Shown: in pieces, positions 11,647 to 23,910 of the stretch
Layout of the letters: each line of letters opens with the position of its first letter
Numbering within the stretch: the stretch's first letter is position 1
Source of the DNA: Candidatus Ecksteinia adelgidicola
GTDB lineage: Bacteria; Pseudomonadota; Gammaproteobacteria; Enterobacterales; Enterobacteriaceae
Reading direction: 5' to 3'
Length of the DNA: 64,000 nt
Assembly: GCA_020541345.1 (NCBI GenBank)
Contig: CP045239.1
Span: 186,001-250,000, forward strand
Made by a program: the position numbers and the translations under genes
The notes under the pieces: model-generated
What the model saw: the letters and a program-made list of their open reading frames with translations, nothing else
The model's database searches: none
Told to the model about the DNA's origin: nothing

Positions 11647-12747
11647 TTATAAACGCATTGGCATAATTACATAAAAAGCTGTTTGATGAATCTCATCTTT
11701 AATTGTTACACTAGAAAAAGAATCAGTTAATAATAGAATAACATTATCACATTTAAGTACGTTTAAAACATCTAATATATAATTTACATTAAAACTAATT
11801 TCAATCGGATCACCTTTGTAATAAACTTCTAAAATTTCTTCCGCTTCTTCCTGTTCAGAATTATTAGCAGTAATTTTTAATTGGTTATTATTAATATATA
11901 ATCGCACTCCACGACACTTTTCATTTGAAAGAATAGCTGCACGAGAAAATGCTTTCTTCAAAAGATCGCAATTTACTTTTAATCTTTTATCTGGATTTTT
12001 TGGTAAAACACGATGATAATCTGGAAATTGACCATCAACTAACTTAGAAGAAAAAGTAAAATCTCCGATATGAGCACGAATGTTTTTTTTACCAATTTGT
12101 AATTCTAATAATGTATGATTATTATTTAATAAACGAATAAGTTCTATAATTCCTTTACGGGGTACAATAACTGAGCATAAAGGAAGTTTTCGATCTATTT
12201 TTATTGAGCATATAGATAAACGATGTCCATCACTAGTAATAGAACGAAATTCTTCGTTCTTTATTTCAAAAAGCATACCATTTAGATAATAACGTACATC
12301 TTGACAAGCCATGGAAAACTGAGTAGATTCAATTAATTGTTTTAAAATGATATGTGGTAAATAAAATTTTACTTCACTTGTCCAATTGTCTATATTTGGA
12401 AAATCTAAAGCTGGCAATGTAGATAAAGAAAAACGGCTGCGATAAGAAGAGATTAAAAAGCGCTTATTTTTTAAAGTTACATTAAGTTTTGATTGTTCTG
12501 GAAGTCCACGACAAATATCAAAAAATTTTCGTGCAGGTATTGTTATTGCTCCTTGCTCATAAGGTTGAGATAAGTTTATGCGAGCTATCATTTCTATTTC
12601 TAAATTAGTGCTAATTAATAATAGATAATTTTCTTTTACTTTTAACAAAAGATTACTTAAAATAGGTAACATTAAACGATTAGATAATAGATTAGTTACT
12701 TGTTGTAGTGGTTTTAATAAATGTTCACGTTGAATAATAAATTTCAT
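11647..12747 (-). CDS. dnaN: DNA polymerase III beta subunit (sliding clamp)
   Basis: Ring-shaped processivity clamp, a homodimer of three-domain subunits. Its 366 residues equal the E. coli length. It starts MKFIIQREHLLKPLQQV, contains LPILSNLLL and the DGHRLSICSI segment (about 173-182), and ends with the conserved YVIMPMRL that forms part of the client-binding pocket. Start ATG at 12747 lies 4 bases after the dnaA stop (TAG at 12754-12752), so the two are co-transcribed and the dnaN ribosome-binding site lies in the end of dnaA. Intact. Confidence 0.98.
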   Translation of the reverse strand: MKFIIQREHLLKPLQQVTNLLSNRLMLPILSNLLLKVKENYLLLISTNLEIEMIARINLSQPYEQGAITIPARKFFDICRGLPEQSKLNVTLKNKRFLISSYRSRFSLSTLPALDFPNIDNWTSEVKFYLPHIILKQLIESTQFSMACQDVRYYLNGMLFEIKNEEFRSITSDGHRLSICSIKIDRKLPLCSVIVPRKGIIELIRLLNNNHTLLELQIGKKNIRAHIGDFTFSSKLVDGQFPDYHRVLPKNPDKRLKVNCDLLKKAFSRAAILSNEKCRGVRLYINNNQLKITANNSEQEEAEEILEVYYKGDPIEISFNVNYILDVLNVLKCDNVILLLTDSFSSVTIKDEIHQTAFYVIMPMRL

Positions 12748-12751
12748 AATT

Positions 12752-14137
12752 CTAAAAAGATAATATTTTAATTAAATTAGAGAAATCTTTTTTAAAATTG
12801 TAATTTTCTTTACATAATTGCTTAATTTTTCGACATGAATACAATACTGTAGTATGGTCTCGACCACCAAAAGCGTCGCCGATTTCTGTTAAGCTGCAAT
12901 TGGTAATTCTTTTTGATAATGCCATTGCTATTTGACGTGGACGAACAATTGATAGAACTCGTCGATTAGATAATAAGTCTGTTATTTTAATTTTATAGTA
13001 TTTTGCCACTATTGTTTGAATACTTTCAAGAGTAACTAGTGTTTCTTTTAATACTAATATATCGTGTAATACTTCACGTGCAAAATTAATAGTAATTGTA
13101 GAATGAGTAAAATTAGAAATGGCAATCACACGATTTAAAGCTCCTTCTAATTCACAGACATTAGATCGAAAGTGTTTTGCGATAAAAAATGCTACTTCAT
13201 TTGATAAATCAATGTTGTTTTCATTAGCTTTTTGTATTAATATTGCTATTCTTGTTTGGAGTTCAGGAGCTTTGATAGCGACTGTAAGCCCCCAACAAAA
13301 ACGAGATTTTAGACGATCTTCTACTCCATGAATTTCTTTTGGATAACGATCTGATGTAATTATTATTTTTTGATTATTTTCTAATAAAAAATTAAAAGTA
13401 TGAAAAAATTCTTCTTGCGAATGCTTTTTGTTTGCAAAAAACTGAATGTCATCAATTAGTAAAATATCAACTGATCGATAATAACGCTTAAATTTTTCAA
13501 TAGAATTACTTTTCATCGCTTTTACCATATCTTGTACAAAGCGTTCAGAATGCATATAAATAACTTTAGACTTGGTTGTTTGATTTATAATAACATTCCC
13601 CACTGCATGTAAAAGATGAGTTTTTCCTAATCCTGTTCTTCCATATAAAAATAAAGGATTATAAATATTGTTATAATGTTTTGTTATTTGCTTCGCTGCT
13701 TCACAAGCTAACTGATTAGACTTTCCTTCAATAAAATTATTAAAAGTACATTTTACATTAATATTAGATTTATAAGCTAATACAGATTTTAATACTATAT
13801 TATTTTGACTTAATTGTAATGAAGAACTTATGGATTTTTCTAATGAAGTAGGTGTAATCAAAGCTATATTTTGATTAATAATATGACTTATAGGTTTACT
13901 TCCTACTAAAAAATGTACTAAAGGAGCTTTTGTGCCACAAAAATAATTTAGCATATTATTAATATTCACTAAATATTTTTTACAAACTAGATTTAATATG
14001 AAATGATTAGGTGCATATAGCAATAGCATATTAGCATTTAGTTCTGCTTGTAATGGACGTATCCACGTTCTAAATTCTATATCAGGTAATTTATCTTTCA
14101 ATTTTGAAAGACATTGTTGCCAAAGAGAAAGTAACAC
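12752..14137 (-). CDS. dnaA: chromosomal replication initiator DnaA
   Basis: AAA+ initiator that binds DnaA boxes and melts the origin. Domain I begins [28 protein letters not shown]; the AAA+ core has Walker [14 protein letters not shown], Walker [10 protein letters not shown] and the sensor segment [12 protein letters not shown]; domain IV has the DNA-binding signature [16 protein letters not shown] chose the GTG at 14137 (461 residues, E. coli 467): GGAG lies six bases upstream and it matches the E. coli start position. An in-frame GTG at 14149 would add MEFI but has no ribosome-binding site. Followed by dnaN. Its presence separates this genome from Blochmannia and Wigglesworthia, which are known to lack dnaA. 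Confidence 0.97.
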   Translation of the reverse strand: MLLSLWQQCLSKLKDKLPDIEFRTWIRPLQAELNANMLLLYAPNHFILNLVCKKYLVNINNMLNYFCGTKAPLVHFLVGSKPISHIINQNIALITPTSLEKSISSSLQLSQNNIVLKSVLAYKSNINVKCTFNNFIEGKSNQLACEAAKQITKHYNNIYNPLFLYGRTGLGKTHLLHAVGNVIINQTTKSKVIYMHSERFVQDMVKAMKSNSIEKFKRYYRSVDILLIDDIQFFANKKHSQEEFFHTFNFLLENNQKIIITSDRYPKEIHGVEDRLKSRFCWGLTVAIKAPELQTRIAILIQKANENNIDLSNEVAFFIAKHFRSNVCELEGALNRVIAISNFTHSTITINFAREVLHDILVLKETLVTLESIQTIVAKYYKIKITDLLSNRRVLSIVRPRQIAMALSKRITNCSLTEIGDAFGGRDHTTVLYSCRKIKQLCKENYNFKKDFSNLIKILSF

Positions 14138-14149
14138 GATAAACTCCAC

Positions 14150-16324
14150 TCAAACAAGATCAATGATAAGAATTAAAGTATTATGATATTAATAATTTAA
14201 AAATGTCTAATATTAAACATTTATATATTAAAAGCATTAATTATGTTAACAATTGTTTTAAAAATTTTAATCTTAAAATTAAGATTATAATACAATATTG
14301 AGTTATGACGTTTACTGAGTATGTTCTTGTTTTATAAAATTAAAGATATTTTATTTATCAATTTGTTATTTTTATGTTAGTTAATTTTTATTAATACATA
14401 AAAATAAAAATATTTTAATGAAATATAGGTTTTATGTTTATTTTGTTATATATTGATTTTTTTTGATTATAAAAATTAAGAGCTTTTTTTGATAAGTTTG
14501 TTATAAACTTTATAATGTTGTTAATATTTAAATTTTATAAATATAATATTAAAAAACATAAAAGATAATTTTAAAAACAATGCTTAACTTATAAAATTTG
14601 TTATAAAACTATGTATAATAATTTATAAAAAAATATAAACATTATCTTATATAAAAATTATCATATAATACTATATATTGTTAATTATTACGTAAAGTTA
14701 AATTTTATATATTCAAGTAATTTAACAAGAAACAAATTTGTTATTTATTATTGTCAAACATATAAAATTTATGTTTATAAATCATAAAAAAGTATTTTGT
14801 AATGGTATACATATTTTACTCGTTATGTTATGCAGATTTAAAATATATAAAAATGTTTATCGTTTAAATTATTAAACATATCATAACATATTTAATATAA
14901 ATTATATTTTAATAATTTATATGTTTTCTAAAATAATTAATTTAACTTTTACATTATTTATAAAAATATTTATAAAAACTTTTTGTTAAAACACGATATT
15001 ACGATGTAAATTCTTCATTATATCTTTTAAGATTAAATATCATTTTTTTATTTATAACTTTATCAATGTAAAAAGAATAAAAAGTTTATAACAATAAATT
15101 TTGATAAGATAATTTATATAAAGTTTATTTATAAGTAAAATATATCATATTTATTATAAAATGATATTATTATATACATTATGTGTTATTTATTTATAAT
15201 AAATTTTAGTAATATTCCAAAATAATGCTTATCATTATAATAAATAAGTTATTTTTATAAAATCGTATTTAATTATATTTGATTTTTAAATTAAAATATA
15301 TAAAATTTTTTATACATTTATAAAAATTTGATAAATAAACTTTTATTTTTAAAATAAATATATACTATTTTTAAATAGATAAAATTAACATTAATATAAC
15401 ATTATTCTATATAGAGAATTTTATTAATGACAAAATTTTGATATCAAATTATAAAAATATTTATAATTGAAATAATAAAATTTTTGTAATTAAAAGGATA
15501 TTGTACATTTTATTTTTAATATTTTAAAAAAATTCTTATAAAAGATATTACACAATATTTTTATTATACGTTTTTTTGTTTTTAAATTATTTAATGTTAA
15601 TTTATTGTTTAATTTATTAAAATATTTTTAAATTTTATTTTATTAAACTATTTTAGCTTGTATCTTTAATCTAATAAATTCTTAATAAATTTTTATAATA
15701 AAAAATATTTATAATTTGTTATATTTTATATTGTTATATTCATATATAATACATATTATATTATAATTATTAATTTTATTATTTAATAAGTAAAATAAAA
15801 AATTTTATTAACTTAAATGTTTTTATAAAAATTTTTTATAAAATTATAAATAATATTTTTATTTTATGTTTATATATAAATAAATAATATTAAATTAAAA
15901 TAAAAAATTAAATATTATATATTATTTTATGCTATTATAAAATGTGAGCTTATATTATTATGTAATATAAAAATTTTTTTATATAATATAAAAAGTACAT
16001 TTTTGTTTATAAAATTAAAATCAAATATATAAATTTATAAACGATTATAAAATGACATTTTATAATCTCATAAACGTTAAGACAATGAGTTAAGCAATAT
16101 TTTAAAATATAAAAGCAACATTAAATATTTTTTGTTAAAACATTAACTAAATGTTTTGTATTTTTTTTATATTTTTTTTATTTGAATTAATTTAAAATAT
16201 TGCTATTATTATAATACTTTTTATTTATTCACATAAAGGCTATAACATCAAAGATTAATCATTTAATAATTTAACATCATTATCATTATTTTATTGTAGT
16301 TTTAATATTTCGGTAAAAATTATT
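14150..16324. other. expanded dnaA-rpmH divergent spacer
   Basis: 2.2 kb of A/T DNA between two divergent operons; the corresponding E. coli gap is only a few hundred bases and contains both promoters. I find one DnaA-box-like site (16225-16233) but no cluster, and no gene. In many bacteria this interval is the origin; in E. coli it is not. No canonical -35/-10 pair could be singled out because the A/T background produces too many. Confidence 0.5.
16225..16233 (+). promoter_or_regulatory. DnaA-box-like site upstream of rpmH
   Basis: TTATTCACA fits the consensus TTATNCACA exactly and lies about 90 bases upstream of rpmH in the dnaA-rpmH intergenic region. A single match may be chance in A/T-rich DNA. 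Confidence 0.4.
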
Positions 16325-16477
16325 ATGAAACGTACTTTCCAACCATCTATATTAAAACGTAATCGTAATCATGGTTTTCGTGCTCGTATGGCTAATAAAA
16401 ATGGTCGTAAAGTTTTAGCACGTAGGCGCTTAAAAAACCGTGCTTTTTTGACAATTTCAAAGTCTAATCGTTACTAA
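16325..16477 (+). CDS. rpmH: 50S ribosomal protein L34
   Basis: Small basic protein of the large ribosomal subunit. The 50 codons start [20 protein letters not shown] and continue with [15 protein letters not shown], an almost exact match to E. coli L34. The end differs: after LTISK there are four extra residues (SNRY), against 46 residues in E. coli, probably from a shifted stop codon. First gene of rpmH-rnpA-yidD-yidC; rnpA begins 8 bases after the stop. Confidence 0.98.
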   Translation: MKRTFQPSILKRNRNHGFRARMANKNGRKVLARRRLKNRAFLTISKSNRY

Positions 16478-16485
16478 TATAATAC

Positions 16486-16830
16486 ATGATTAAACTTTAT
16501 TTTTCTAGAAACTTACGTTTATTAACTCAAAATAATTTTTCTTTTGTATTTAATAAAGCAAGACGTGTATGTACAAAAACAATAATTGTACTTGGTCGAA
16601 CAAATCAATTAGCATATCCACGAATCGGTCTATCTATTAGCAAGAAATGTGTAAAATATGCGTATCATCGAAATAGAATTAAACGTTTAGCTCGTGAGAG
16701 CTTTCGTCAACGTCAACATTATTTACTTACAATGGATTTTATTGTAATATCAAAAAAAGAAATTTTAAATTTGAATAATAAAGAATTAATTAAAGAATTT
16801 GAGAAAATATGGTATCGATATTATCGTTAG
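16486..16830 (+). CDS. rnpA: ribonuclease P protein component
   Basis: Protein subunit of RNase P, which trims the 5' leader of tRNA precursors together with the RnpB RNA (not in this window). The 114 residues (E. coli 119) begin [14 protein letters not shown], and the RNA-binding signature [18 protein letters not shown] lies at about residues 58-75. [10 protein letters not shown] precedes it. The last 22 bases overlap the start of yidD, the arrangement seen throughout Enterobacterales. Intact. Confidence 0.97.
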   Translation: MIKLYFSRNLRLLTQNNFSFVFNKARRVCTKTIIVLGRTNQLAYPRIGLSISKKCVKYAYHRNRIKRLARESFRQRQHYLLTMDFIVISKKEILNLNNKELIKEFEKIWYRYYR

Positions 16831-17066
16831 CTTCTTATATTTTAATTAAATTAACGAAAGCTTATCAGTTTTTTATTAGCCCTTTTCTTGGAAAACATTG
16901 TCGTTTTCAACCAACATGCTCTCATTATACAATCGAAGCATTAAATAAATTTGGATTAATAAAAGGTGGTTTTTTAGCATTAAGACGTATATTAAAATGC
17001 CACCCCTTAAATCGAGGAGGTGATGATCCTATTCCATCAAAAATTCATAATAAAAGAGAAAACTAA
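16809..17066 (+). CDS. yidD: membrane protein insertion efficiency factor YidD
   Basis: Small membrane-associated protein that assists YidC. The 85 residues match the family length exactly. The signature [18 protein letters not shown] (about 28-45) with its conserved cysteines, and [14 protein letters not shown] near the end, are both present. Starts inside the end of rnpA and ends two bases before yidC, so it belongs to one transcript with them. Intact. Confidence 0.96.
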   Translation: MVSILSLASYILIKLTKAYQFFISPFLGKHCRFQPTCSHYTIEALNKFGLIKGGFLALRRILKCHPLNRGGDDPIPSKIHNKREN

Positions 17067-17068
17067 AG

Positions 17069-18670
17069 ATGGATTTGAAACGAAATCTTCTACTAATAGC
17101 TTTAATATGTGTATTTTTTATAATCTGGCAAGTTTGGGAAACAGATCATATAATAAAACAAAATCAATCTAAACAAGAAGATACTGTAAATAAAAGAAAT
17201 TTTAATACTATAAAACAAGATCTGTCAGTTTCTAAAAAAAGTAAATTCATAACTGTTAATACAGATGTATTTTCATTATTAATTAATACTTATGGAGGTG
17301 ATATAGAACAAGCTAAGCTTTTAGCTTACTCACAAACTCTAGATTCATCAATACCATTAAAATTATTAGAGACTACTCCATCTTTTTTATATCAAGCACA
17401 AAGTGGTTTATTTGGAAAAAATGGTTTAGATAATCTTGAAAATGGTAATCGGCCTATATTTCATGCATTAAAAGATGTTTATACTTTATCAAAAAACAAA
17501 AATGAGCTGCGTGTTCCTTTAAGATTTTGTGATAAAAATGGTGTGTTTTATACTAAAACTTTTATTTTTAAACGAAATAATTATACAGTAAGTGTGGATT
17601 ATTGTATAGATAACAGTACTAAATCTGTTCTTGAATTTGTTTTATTTGGTCAACTGAAACAAACTATTAATTTACCTCAAAATTATAATAACAGTAATGA
17701 ATTTTCTTTTCATACTTTTCGCGGTGCAGCATATTCTTCTGATCAACATAAATATAAAAAATATGACTTGAATCAAAATGAATCATTAAACATTCTTACT
17801 CAGAATGGTTGGATTGCTATCTTACAACGATATTTTGCTACGGCATGGGTTCCAACTATACAAGGTAAAAAGACATTTTATACTATAAATTCAGGTAATA
17901 ATTTATTTACTATTGGCTTTAAATCAGCTCCTATAATTGTTCGCCCTGGTCGAAAAGAACACTTAAATGCCGATCTTTGGATTGGACCAGAACTGCAAGA
18001 TCAAATGTCTAAGTTAGCATCTCACTTAGATTTAACAGTAGATTATGGACACTTATGGTTTATTTCACAACCATTATTCAAATTATTAAAATTTATTAAT
18101 AAATTTGTTAATAATTGGGGTTTTTCTATTATTATTATTACTTTTATCGTACGTGGAATAATGTATCCTCTTACTAAAGCGCAATATACTGCTATGTCAA
18201 AAATGAGAAGATTACAACCAAAAATTCAAGAAATTCGTGAAAAAATAGGTAATAATAAACAAAAAATTAGTGAAGAAATAATAGCATTATATAAATTAGA
18301 AAATGTCAATCCGTTAGGTGGTTGTTTACCATTAATTATTCAAATGCCGATCTTTTTAGCGTTATACTATATGTTAATGGGTTCTGTAGAATTACGTCAT
18401 GCTCCATTTATTTTTTGGATTCGAGATTTATCTTCTCAAGATCCATATTATATTCTTCCAATATTTATGGGAATAACAATGTTTTGTATTCAAAAAATAT
18501 CTCCTAGTACTATTACTGATCCAATACAGAAAAAAGTCATGATCTTCATGCCTATTATTTTTACTGTGTTTTTTCTTTGGTTTCCATCTGGTTTAGTATT
18601 ATATTATGTGATTAGTAATATAATGACTATTATTCAGCAAAAATTAATGCATCATAATGAAATAATCTAA
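17069..18670 (+). CDS. yidC: membrane protein insertase YidC
   Basis: Inserts and folds inner-membrane proteins, alone or with SecYEG. The 533 residues (E. coli 548) show an N-terminal TM segment (about 7-24, [17 protein letters not shown]), a large periplasmic domain (about 30-335), and the C-terminal Oxa1 core of five TM segments. The core includes [15 protein letters not shown] with the functionally critical arginine, [23 protein letters not shown], and the final [17 protein letters not shown] follows GAGAAAACTAAAG. It is kept intact although its E. coli partners SecD, SecF and YajC are pseudogenes at 43.7-46.9 kb, so membrane insertion here must work without them. Confidence 0.97.
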   Translation: MDLKRNLLLIALICVFFIIWQVWETDHIIKQNQSKQEDTVNKRNFNTIKQDLSVSKKSKFITVNTDVFSLLINTYGGDIEQAKLLAYSQTLDSSIPLKLLETTPSFLYQAQSGLFGKNGLDNLENGNRPIFHALKDVYTLSKNKNELRVPLRFCDKNGVFYTKTFIFKRNNYTVSVDYCIDNSTKSVLEFVLFGQLKQTINLPQNYNNSNEFSFHTFRGAAYSSDQHKYKKYDLNQNESLNILTQNGWIAILQRYFATAWVPTIQGKKTFYTINSGNNLFTIGFKSAPIIVRPGRKEHLNADLWIGPELQDQMSKLASHLDLTVDYGHLWFISQPLFKLLKFINKFVNNWGFSIIIITFIVRGIMYPLTKAQYTAMSKMRRLQPKIQEIREKIGNNKQKISEEIIALYKLENVNPLGGCLPLIIQMPIFLALYYMLMGSVELRHAPFIFWIRDLSSQDPYYILPIFMGITMFCIQKISPSTITDPIQKKVMIFMPIIFTVFFLWFPSGLVLYYVISNIMTIIQQKLMHHNEII

Positions 18671-19254
18671 AATCTATAGTTATAATACTAAACATATTTG
18701 ATATAAATGTGTCATATAATATAATTTATAAGATTACTTTACAAAAAAAATATTGTTTATTTTTATTATTATATGTTGAGTTTTAAAAATATCAGTAGAT
18801 TATAAATAAAATAATGTTTTATTTATAACATTAATAAAACAAAATAAGAAAATATTATTATAAAAAAATATATCTAAAACTAAATTTTAATTTATTATAT
18901 ATTGACATAAAAATAAAACAATATTAAAATATTTTTATTTACATTATAACTTGTAATATTTTTTAAACGTTTAAGAATCAAACACGTATTTTATATAAAG
19001 TAATATTATAAAAAAGTATTAATGTTAATATTTTTTAACATAACGTGCTATTAACTTTAAAATAAAAAACTTTTTATGAAAAATACTTTCATAGTTTTAT
19101 GCCTTTTAATAAAAATTTATTTTTTTTAAAAAAAATATATATAAAATTATTATAATGCTCTTTTCAATAAAACTTTTGTATTATTTGTGTTTTTTTTTAA
19201 ACTTAATAAAAAAAATAATATAAAAATTATCTTACTATAATAAAGAGATAACGT
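18671..19254. other. A/T spacer between yidC and mnmE
   Basis: 584 bases with no gene and no G+C-containing hairpin. An AAAGAGA ribosome-binding site for mnmE lies at its right end. Confidence 0.5.
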
Positions 19255-20631
19255 ATGTATAATACTGATACCATTGTCGCTCAAGCAACTCCGATAGGAA
19301 TTAGCGGTGTTGGTATTTTACGTATTTCAGGAAATAAAGCTAAAGAAGTTGCATTATTAGTATTAGGTAAAATACCTAAAGCACGTTATGCTGAATATCT
19401 ATCATTTCGTGATAATTTTGGAAACTTAATTGATCAGGGTATTGCGCTATGGTTTCCAAATCCAAACTCTTTTACTGGTGAAGATGTATTAGAGTTACAA
19501 GGTCATGGTGGACCTGTTATTTTAGATCTTTTGTTACGATGCATTTTATCACTTCCTCATTTGCGTATTGCACAACCTGGTGAATTTTCAGAGCGTGCAT
19601 TTTTAAATAACAAAATTGATCTTGCACAAGCAGAATCTGTTATTGATTTAATCGAATCGAATTCAAAGCAAGCAGCACGTTCTGCTATAAACTCTTTACA
19701 AGGAGCATTTTCTCGTAAAATTAATCAACTTGTAAAATCTCTTATTGATCTTCGTGTTCTTTTAGAAGCAGAGATTGATTTTTCAGATGAAGATATTTCT
19801 TTTTTATCTAATGAGAAGATTTCCGTAGACCTAAATATTATAATTAATAATGTTGACAATGTTTTCAAAGAAGCAATGCAAGGAAGTTTATTACGTGAAG
19901 GTATTAAAGTGGTTATTGTTGGACGTCCAAACGCTGGTAAATCTAGCTTATTTAATGCATTGTCTCGACAAAAATTAGCTATTGTTAGTAATACGCCAGG
20001 TACTACTCGTGATGTACTTCATGAACATATTTATATTGATGGAATGCCGTTACATATTTCTGATACTGCTGGTTTACGAGAAGAAAAAACATGTAATGAA
20101 ATCGAAAATATTGGTATACAACGCGCTTGGGATGAAATAAACCAAGCTGATAAAATATTATTCGTAGTAGATAGTACAACTAACATGAATACTAATTTAA
20201 GTAAGATTTGGCCAGAATTTGTCTCTTTCATGCCAAAAAATTTTCAAAATATTATTATTATACGTAATAAAATTGATCTTCGAAATGGAGTAGTTAGTAT
20301 AAATAAAAAAGAAAATGGTTCTGTAGTTATTGATCTTTCTGTAAAAACTGGTAAAGGTGTTGACGTATTATGTAATTTTTTAAAAAAAAATATAGGATTT
20401 ACTAATAATATTGAAGGTACTTTTTTAGCACGTCGTCGTCATATTGAAGCATTAAAGAAAGCTAGATGGCATCTTTTAAAAGGTAAAAAAAATTTAATTC
20501 ATATACACTCATACGAATTGTTAGCAGAAGAGCTAAAATTAGCTCAAAATTTATTAAGTCAAATTACCGGTGCATTTACTTCAGAAGATTTAAGAAAACG
20601 TATTTTTTCTAAATTTTGTGTAGGAAAATAA
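19255..20631 (+). CDS. mnmE: tRNA modification GTPase MnmE (TrmE)
   Basis: Potassium-dependent GTPase partner of MnmG in U34 modification; it binds formyl-tetrahydrofolate through its N-terminal domain. The 458 residues (E. coli 454) contain the dimerising N domain ([22 protein letters not shown]), helical domain, and a G domain with G1 [10 protein letters not shown]2 in TPGTTRD, G3 DTAG and G4 NKID. It ends with the invariant CVGK motif whose cysteine is part of the active site. In E. coli it also follows yidC. Intact and matched by intact mnmG at the left of the window. Confidence 0.98.
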   Translation: MYNTDTIVAQATPIGISGVGILRISGNKAKEVALLVLGKIPKARYAEYLSFRDNFGNLIDQGIALWFPNPNSFTGEDVLELQGHGGPVILDLLLRCILSLPHLRIAQPGEFSERAFLNNKIDLAQAESVIDLIESNSKQAARSAINSLQGAFSRKINQLVKSLIDLRVLLEAEIDFSDEDISFLSNEKISVDLNIIINNVDNVFKEAMQGSLLREGIKVVIVGRPNAGKSSLFNALSRQKLAIVSNTPGTTRDVLHEHIYIDGMPLHISDTAGLREEKTCNEIENIGIQRAWDEINQADKILFVVDSTTNMNTNLSKIWPEFVSFMPKNFQNIIIIRNKIDLRNGVVSINKKENGSVVIDLSVKTGKGVDVLCNFLKKNIGFTNNIEGTFLARRRHIEALKKARWHLLKGKKNLIHIHSYELLAEELKLAQNLLSQITGAFTSEDLRKRIFSKFCVGK

Positions 20632-22490
20632 ATTTACTATTTTTTTATACACGTTATTTTTTTTAAAAAAAAAGTATTAAAAATAATAAATAGAAATGTT
20701 TTATATTTAACATAAATTATAGTTATGATATTTTAAGATGAAGATTATACATATAATAATAAATAAAATTTTACGTGAAGAAATAGTGTAAATTGTAATG
20801 TTACATTATATTTAACTTTCAAAATACAATTTATTTTTTTATTTTTATTTAAAAGTATAACAATTTTTTATATATATGTATAAAGTAATTCTATTTTTTT
20901 ATTAAAATTATTAATATTTAAAATAATATTTTTATTGTTAACGATTACTATATAATAAATAATAAAACATTAATAATCTTTTTTTGAATTTTTTTATTTT
21001 AAACAAGAAAACATTAAACGTTTAAAATATATTTAATATTATTACAAATAAAAAACATTAAATACTATTTAAATAGTTGTTAAAAAACAGATTGATTCAT
21101 ATAATTTTTTTTCTACATAAATTAAAAATATATTATATTCTTAAATAATAAAAATTTAATGTAATATAAAAATTATTTTTATATTATAAAATAAAAATTT
21201 TATCTTAAAGTAAGACGAATAATACAATTATAGTAACATACTAATATTATATTTCTTAAAATTAAAAACATTATATTTAAAATAAAATAATAATATATTG
21301 ATATTAAAATAATAATTTATCATAAACAAATATGAATAATTTTAAATATATTAATTTTTTAAAAATTATAATTATATAATATTTATTTTAAAAAATATAT
21401 TATTTATTATATTTTTTTATTTATGATAAATAATAAAAATGTAACTTAATTTCTTTTATATAAAAATAAAATATTATATATTTTTATTAAGTAAAAATAA
21501 AAATTTTATTAATTTATAATATTTGTAGTAATAATCTTATTATAAAATTGTATATGAATTTTAATAAAATATTATAAAAACAATATATCATGTAACTTTA
21601 ATAAAATTAATGACGTAAAAACATTTAATTTTTTATATAAATAATTAATAATTTAATAAGCATAACTTTAATATGGAATAAAATAATTTATTTTTATTGA
21701 ATTGTTAATTTGAAATTACTACATTAAAAATTCAATAAACACTAAAATGTAAGTAAACTTTTAAAAAATAATATTATTTAATATTTTAAAATAAATAATT
21801 ATTTTATATTTCTAAAAATAGAAATGTTAACAAAATTTATTAATAATAAAATTTATATTTCTAATACTGATGTGACATATCATAAGTTTGTTTCTATGAG
21901 ATTAATTAATAATAATATTTTATAGATGTTATCTTTTTCACATCTATATTTAATTTTAAAACTAAAATAAATTAAATGTTTTATTGATCATAACAAGAAT
22001 TTATTATGATAAATAAAAAAATGTTTTAAAAAATATCTATTATATATTTATATTTTAAAAATATGCTTACAATTATAAATTGTAATACAATAATATTTTT
22101 TATCTACTTAACGTATTCATCATTTTAATAAAAACATTACTATATAACTAATTTATATTTAATAATAACGTTTTAATTTATATTTTTTATTAAAGGTATA
22201 AATTAACATTTATTAATAGTTTATTATTAAAATAATTAAATAAAATATTAATAAAATAATATTAATGTATATCTTTAAATGAGATTAATGCATATCTTTA
22301 AAATAATAATATGCATTTATAAATAATATAAGAGATGATTATTATTTTATAATATAATATCATAACTCAATATTTAATCTATTATACACTGTATTATATT
22401 TAATATTATCTTGCATTTTAACAATTATAAACATATTTAATGTACTAAAAGTTAATTGCTAGAATTTGTTAATAAACAAAGATAATAAAA
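20632..22490. other. A/T spacer between mnmE and gnd
   Basis: About 1.86 kb with no recognisable gene. It contains a weak hairpin at 21923-21946 (TAGATGT/ACATCTA) and the short duplication at 22261-22302. Confidence 0.5.
22261..22302. repeat. 19-bp direct repeat, period 23
   Basis: ATTAATGTATATCTTTAAA and ATTAATGCATATCTTTAAA (one mismatch) are separated by TGAG. It looks like a replication-slippage duplication in non-coding DNA, with the same unit length and spacing as the one at 35838-35879. Confidence 0.7.
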
Positions 22491-22503
22491 GGAGTTTTTT
22501 TAA

Positions 22504-23910
22504 ATGTCTAAACAGCACATTGGTGTTTTTGGTATGGCTGTCATGGGTTATAATTTAGCATTAAATATTGAAAGTCATGGTTATAGTGTTTCAGTATTTA
22601 ATCGTTCAAAAAATAAAACTACTGAGATTATTCAAAAAAATATAGATAAGAATTTAATAGCATGTTTTACTGTTGAAGAATTTGTTTATTCTTTAATAAA
22701 ACCTCGAAATATCTTGTTAATGATTCAAGCAGGAGAAGCTACGGATAAAGCTATTTTATCTTTAATACCATACTTAGAAGAAGGTGATATTTTGATTGAT
22801 GGTGGGAATTCACATTATAAAGATACCATACGGCGTAATAAATCACTATCTAAAAAAGGACTTAACTTTATTGGTGTTGGAATTTCAGGAGGAGAAAAAG
22901 GTGCTTTAAGAGGACCTTCTATCATGGCTGGAGGCCAAAAAAAAGCATATCAATCAGTAAAAGATATTTTTAAGAAAATTGCAGCAATTGTTGAAAACAA
23001 ACCTTGTGTAACTTATGTTGGAGAAAACGGGGCAGGTCATTATGTAAAAATGGTGCATAATGGTATTGAATATGGAAATATGCAATTAATTTCAGAAATT
23101 TATATATTATTAAAAAAATCATTAAAATTAAGTAACAAAAAATTATCTGAAATATTTACTGAATGGAATAAAGGCGAATTAAATAGCTATTTAATTAATA
23201 TTACTAAAGATATTTTTATTAAAAAAGATGAAAAAGATCATTACATAATTGATATGATTTTAGATAAAGCAGAAAATAAAAACACTGGAAAATGGACTAG
23301 TCAAAGTGCTTTATCTTTAGGTGAACCATTATCATTAATTACTGAATCTGTATTTTCACGTTATATATCTTCGATAAAAGAAGAACGTATGATTGCATCT
23401 AAAGTATTAAATGGACCAAAAATTACAATGTTTAATGGAAATAAAATAGAATTTATTGAAAAAATACGCCGTGCATTATATTTTGGAAAAATTATTTCAT
23501 ATGTACAGGGTTTTTCACAATTAAAGTCTGCTTCAAAAAAAAACAAGTGGAACTTAAATTATTCTAAAATTGCTAATATTTTTCGCGCTGGATGTATTAT
23601 ACAAGCAAAACTTTTACAAAAAATTAGCGAGGTTTATATTAATAATCCTGACATTTCTAACTTACTTTTAGCTCCTTATTTTCAAGAAATTATAAATAAA
23701 TATCAAGATTCACTTCGTTATGTAGTAACATATTCACTACATAATGGAATTCCTATCCCTGCTCTTTCTTCAGCTATTACTTATTATGATAGTTATCGAT
23801 CAGCTAGATTACCTGCTAACCTAATTCAAGCACAACGTGATTATTTTGGTGCTCACACCTATAAACGTATCGATAAAAAAGGTATATTTCATACGGAATG
23901 GATAAAGTAG
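22504..23910 (+). CDS. gnd: 6-phosphogluconate dehydrogenase (decarboxylating)
   Basis: Third enzyme of the oxidative pentose phosphate pathway: 6-phosphogluconate plus NADP+ gives ribulose 5-phosphate, CO2 and NADPH. The 468 residues equal the E. coli length. The N-terminal NADP-binding motif is [15 protein letters not shown] (about 7-21), the active-site stretch [16 protein letters not shown] (about 178-193) carries the catalytic lysine, and the C-terminal tail [16 protein letters not shown] closes the partner active site. AGGAG lies about 9 bases upstream of ATG. Its upstream partner pgl is also kept, and rpe (48.4 kb) uses its product. Confidence 0.98.
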   Translation: MSKQHIGVFGMAVMGYNLALNIESHGYSVSVFNRSKNKTTEIIQKNIDKNLIACFTVEEFVYSLIKPRNILLMIQAGEATDKAILSLIPYLEEGDILIDGGNSHYKDTIRRNKSLSKKGLNFIGVGISGGEKGALRGPSIMAGGQKKAYQSVKDIFKKIAAIVENKPCVTYVGENGAGHYVKMVHNGIEYGNMQLISEIYILLKKSLKLSNKKLSEIFTEWNKGELNSYLINITKDIFIKKDEKDHYIIDMILDKAENKNTGKWTSQSALSLGEPLSLITESVFSRYISSIKEERMIASKVLNGPKITMFNGNKIEFIEKIRRALYFGKIISYVQGFSQLKSASKKNKWNLNYSKIANIFRAGCIIQAKLLQKISEVYINNPDISNLLLAPYFQEIINKYQDSLRYVVTYSLHNGIPIPALSSAITYYDSYRSARLPANLIQAQRDYFGAHTYKRIDKKGIFHTEWIK

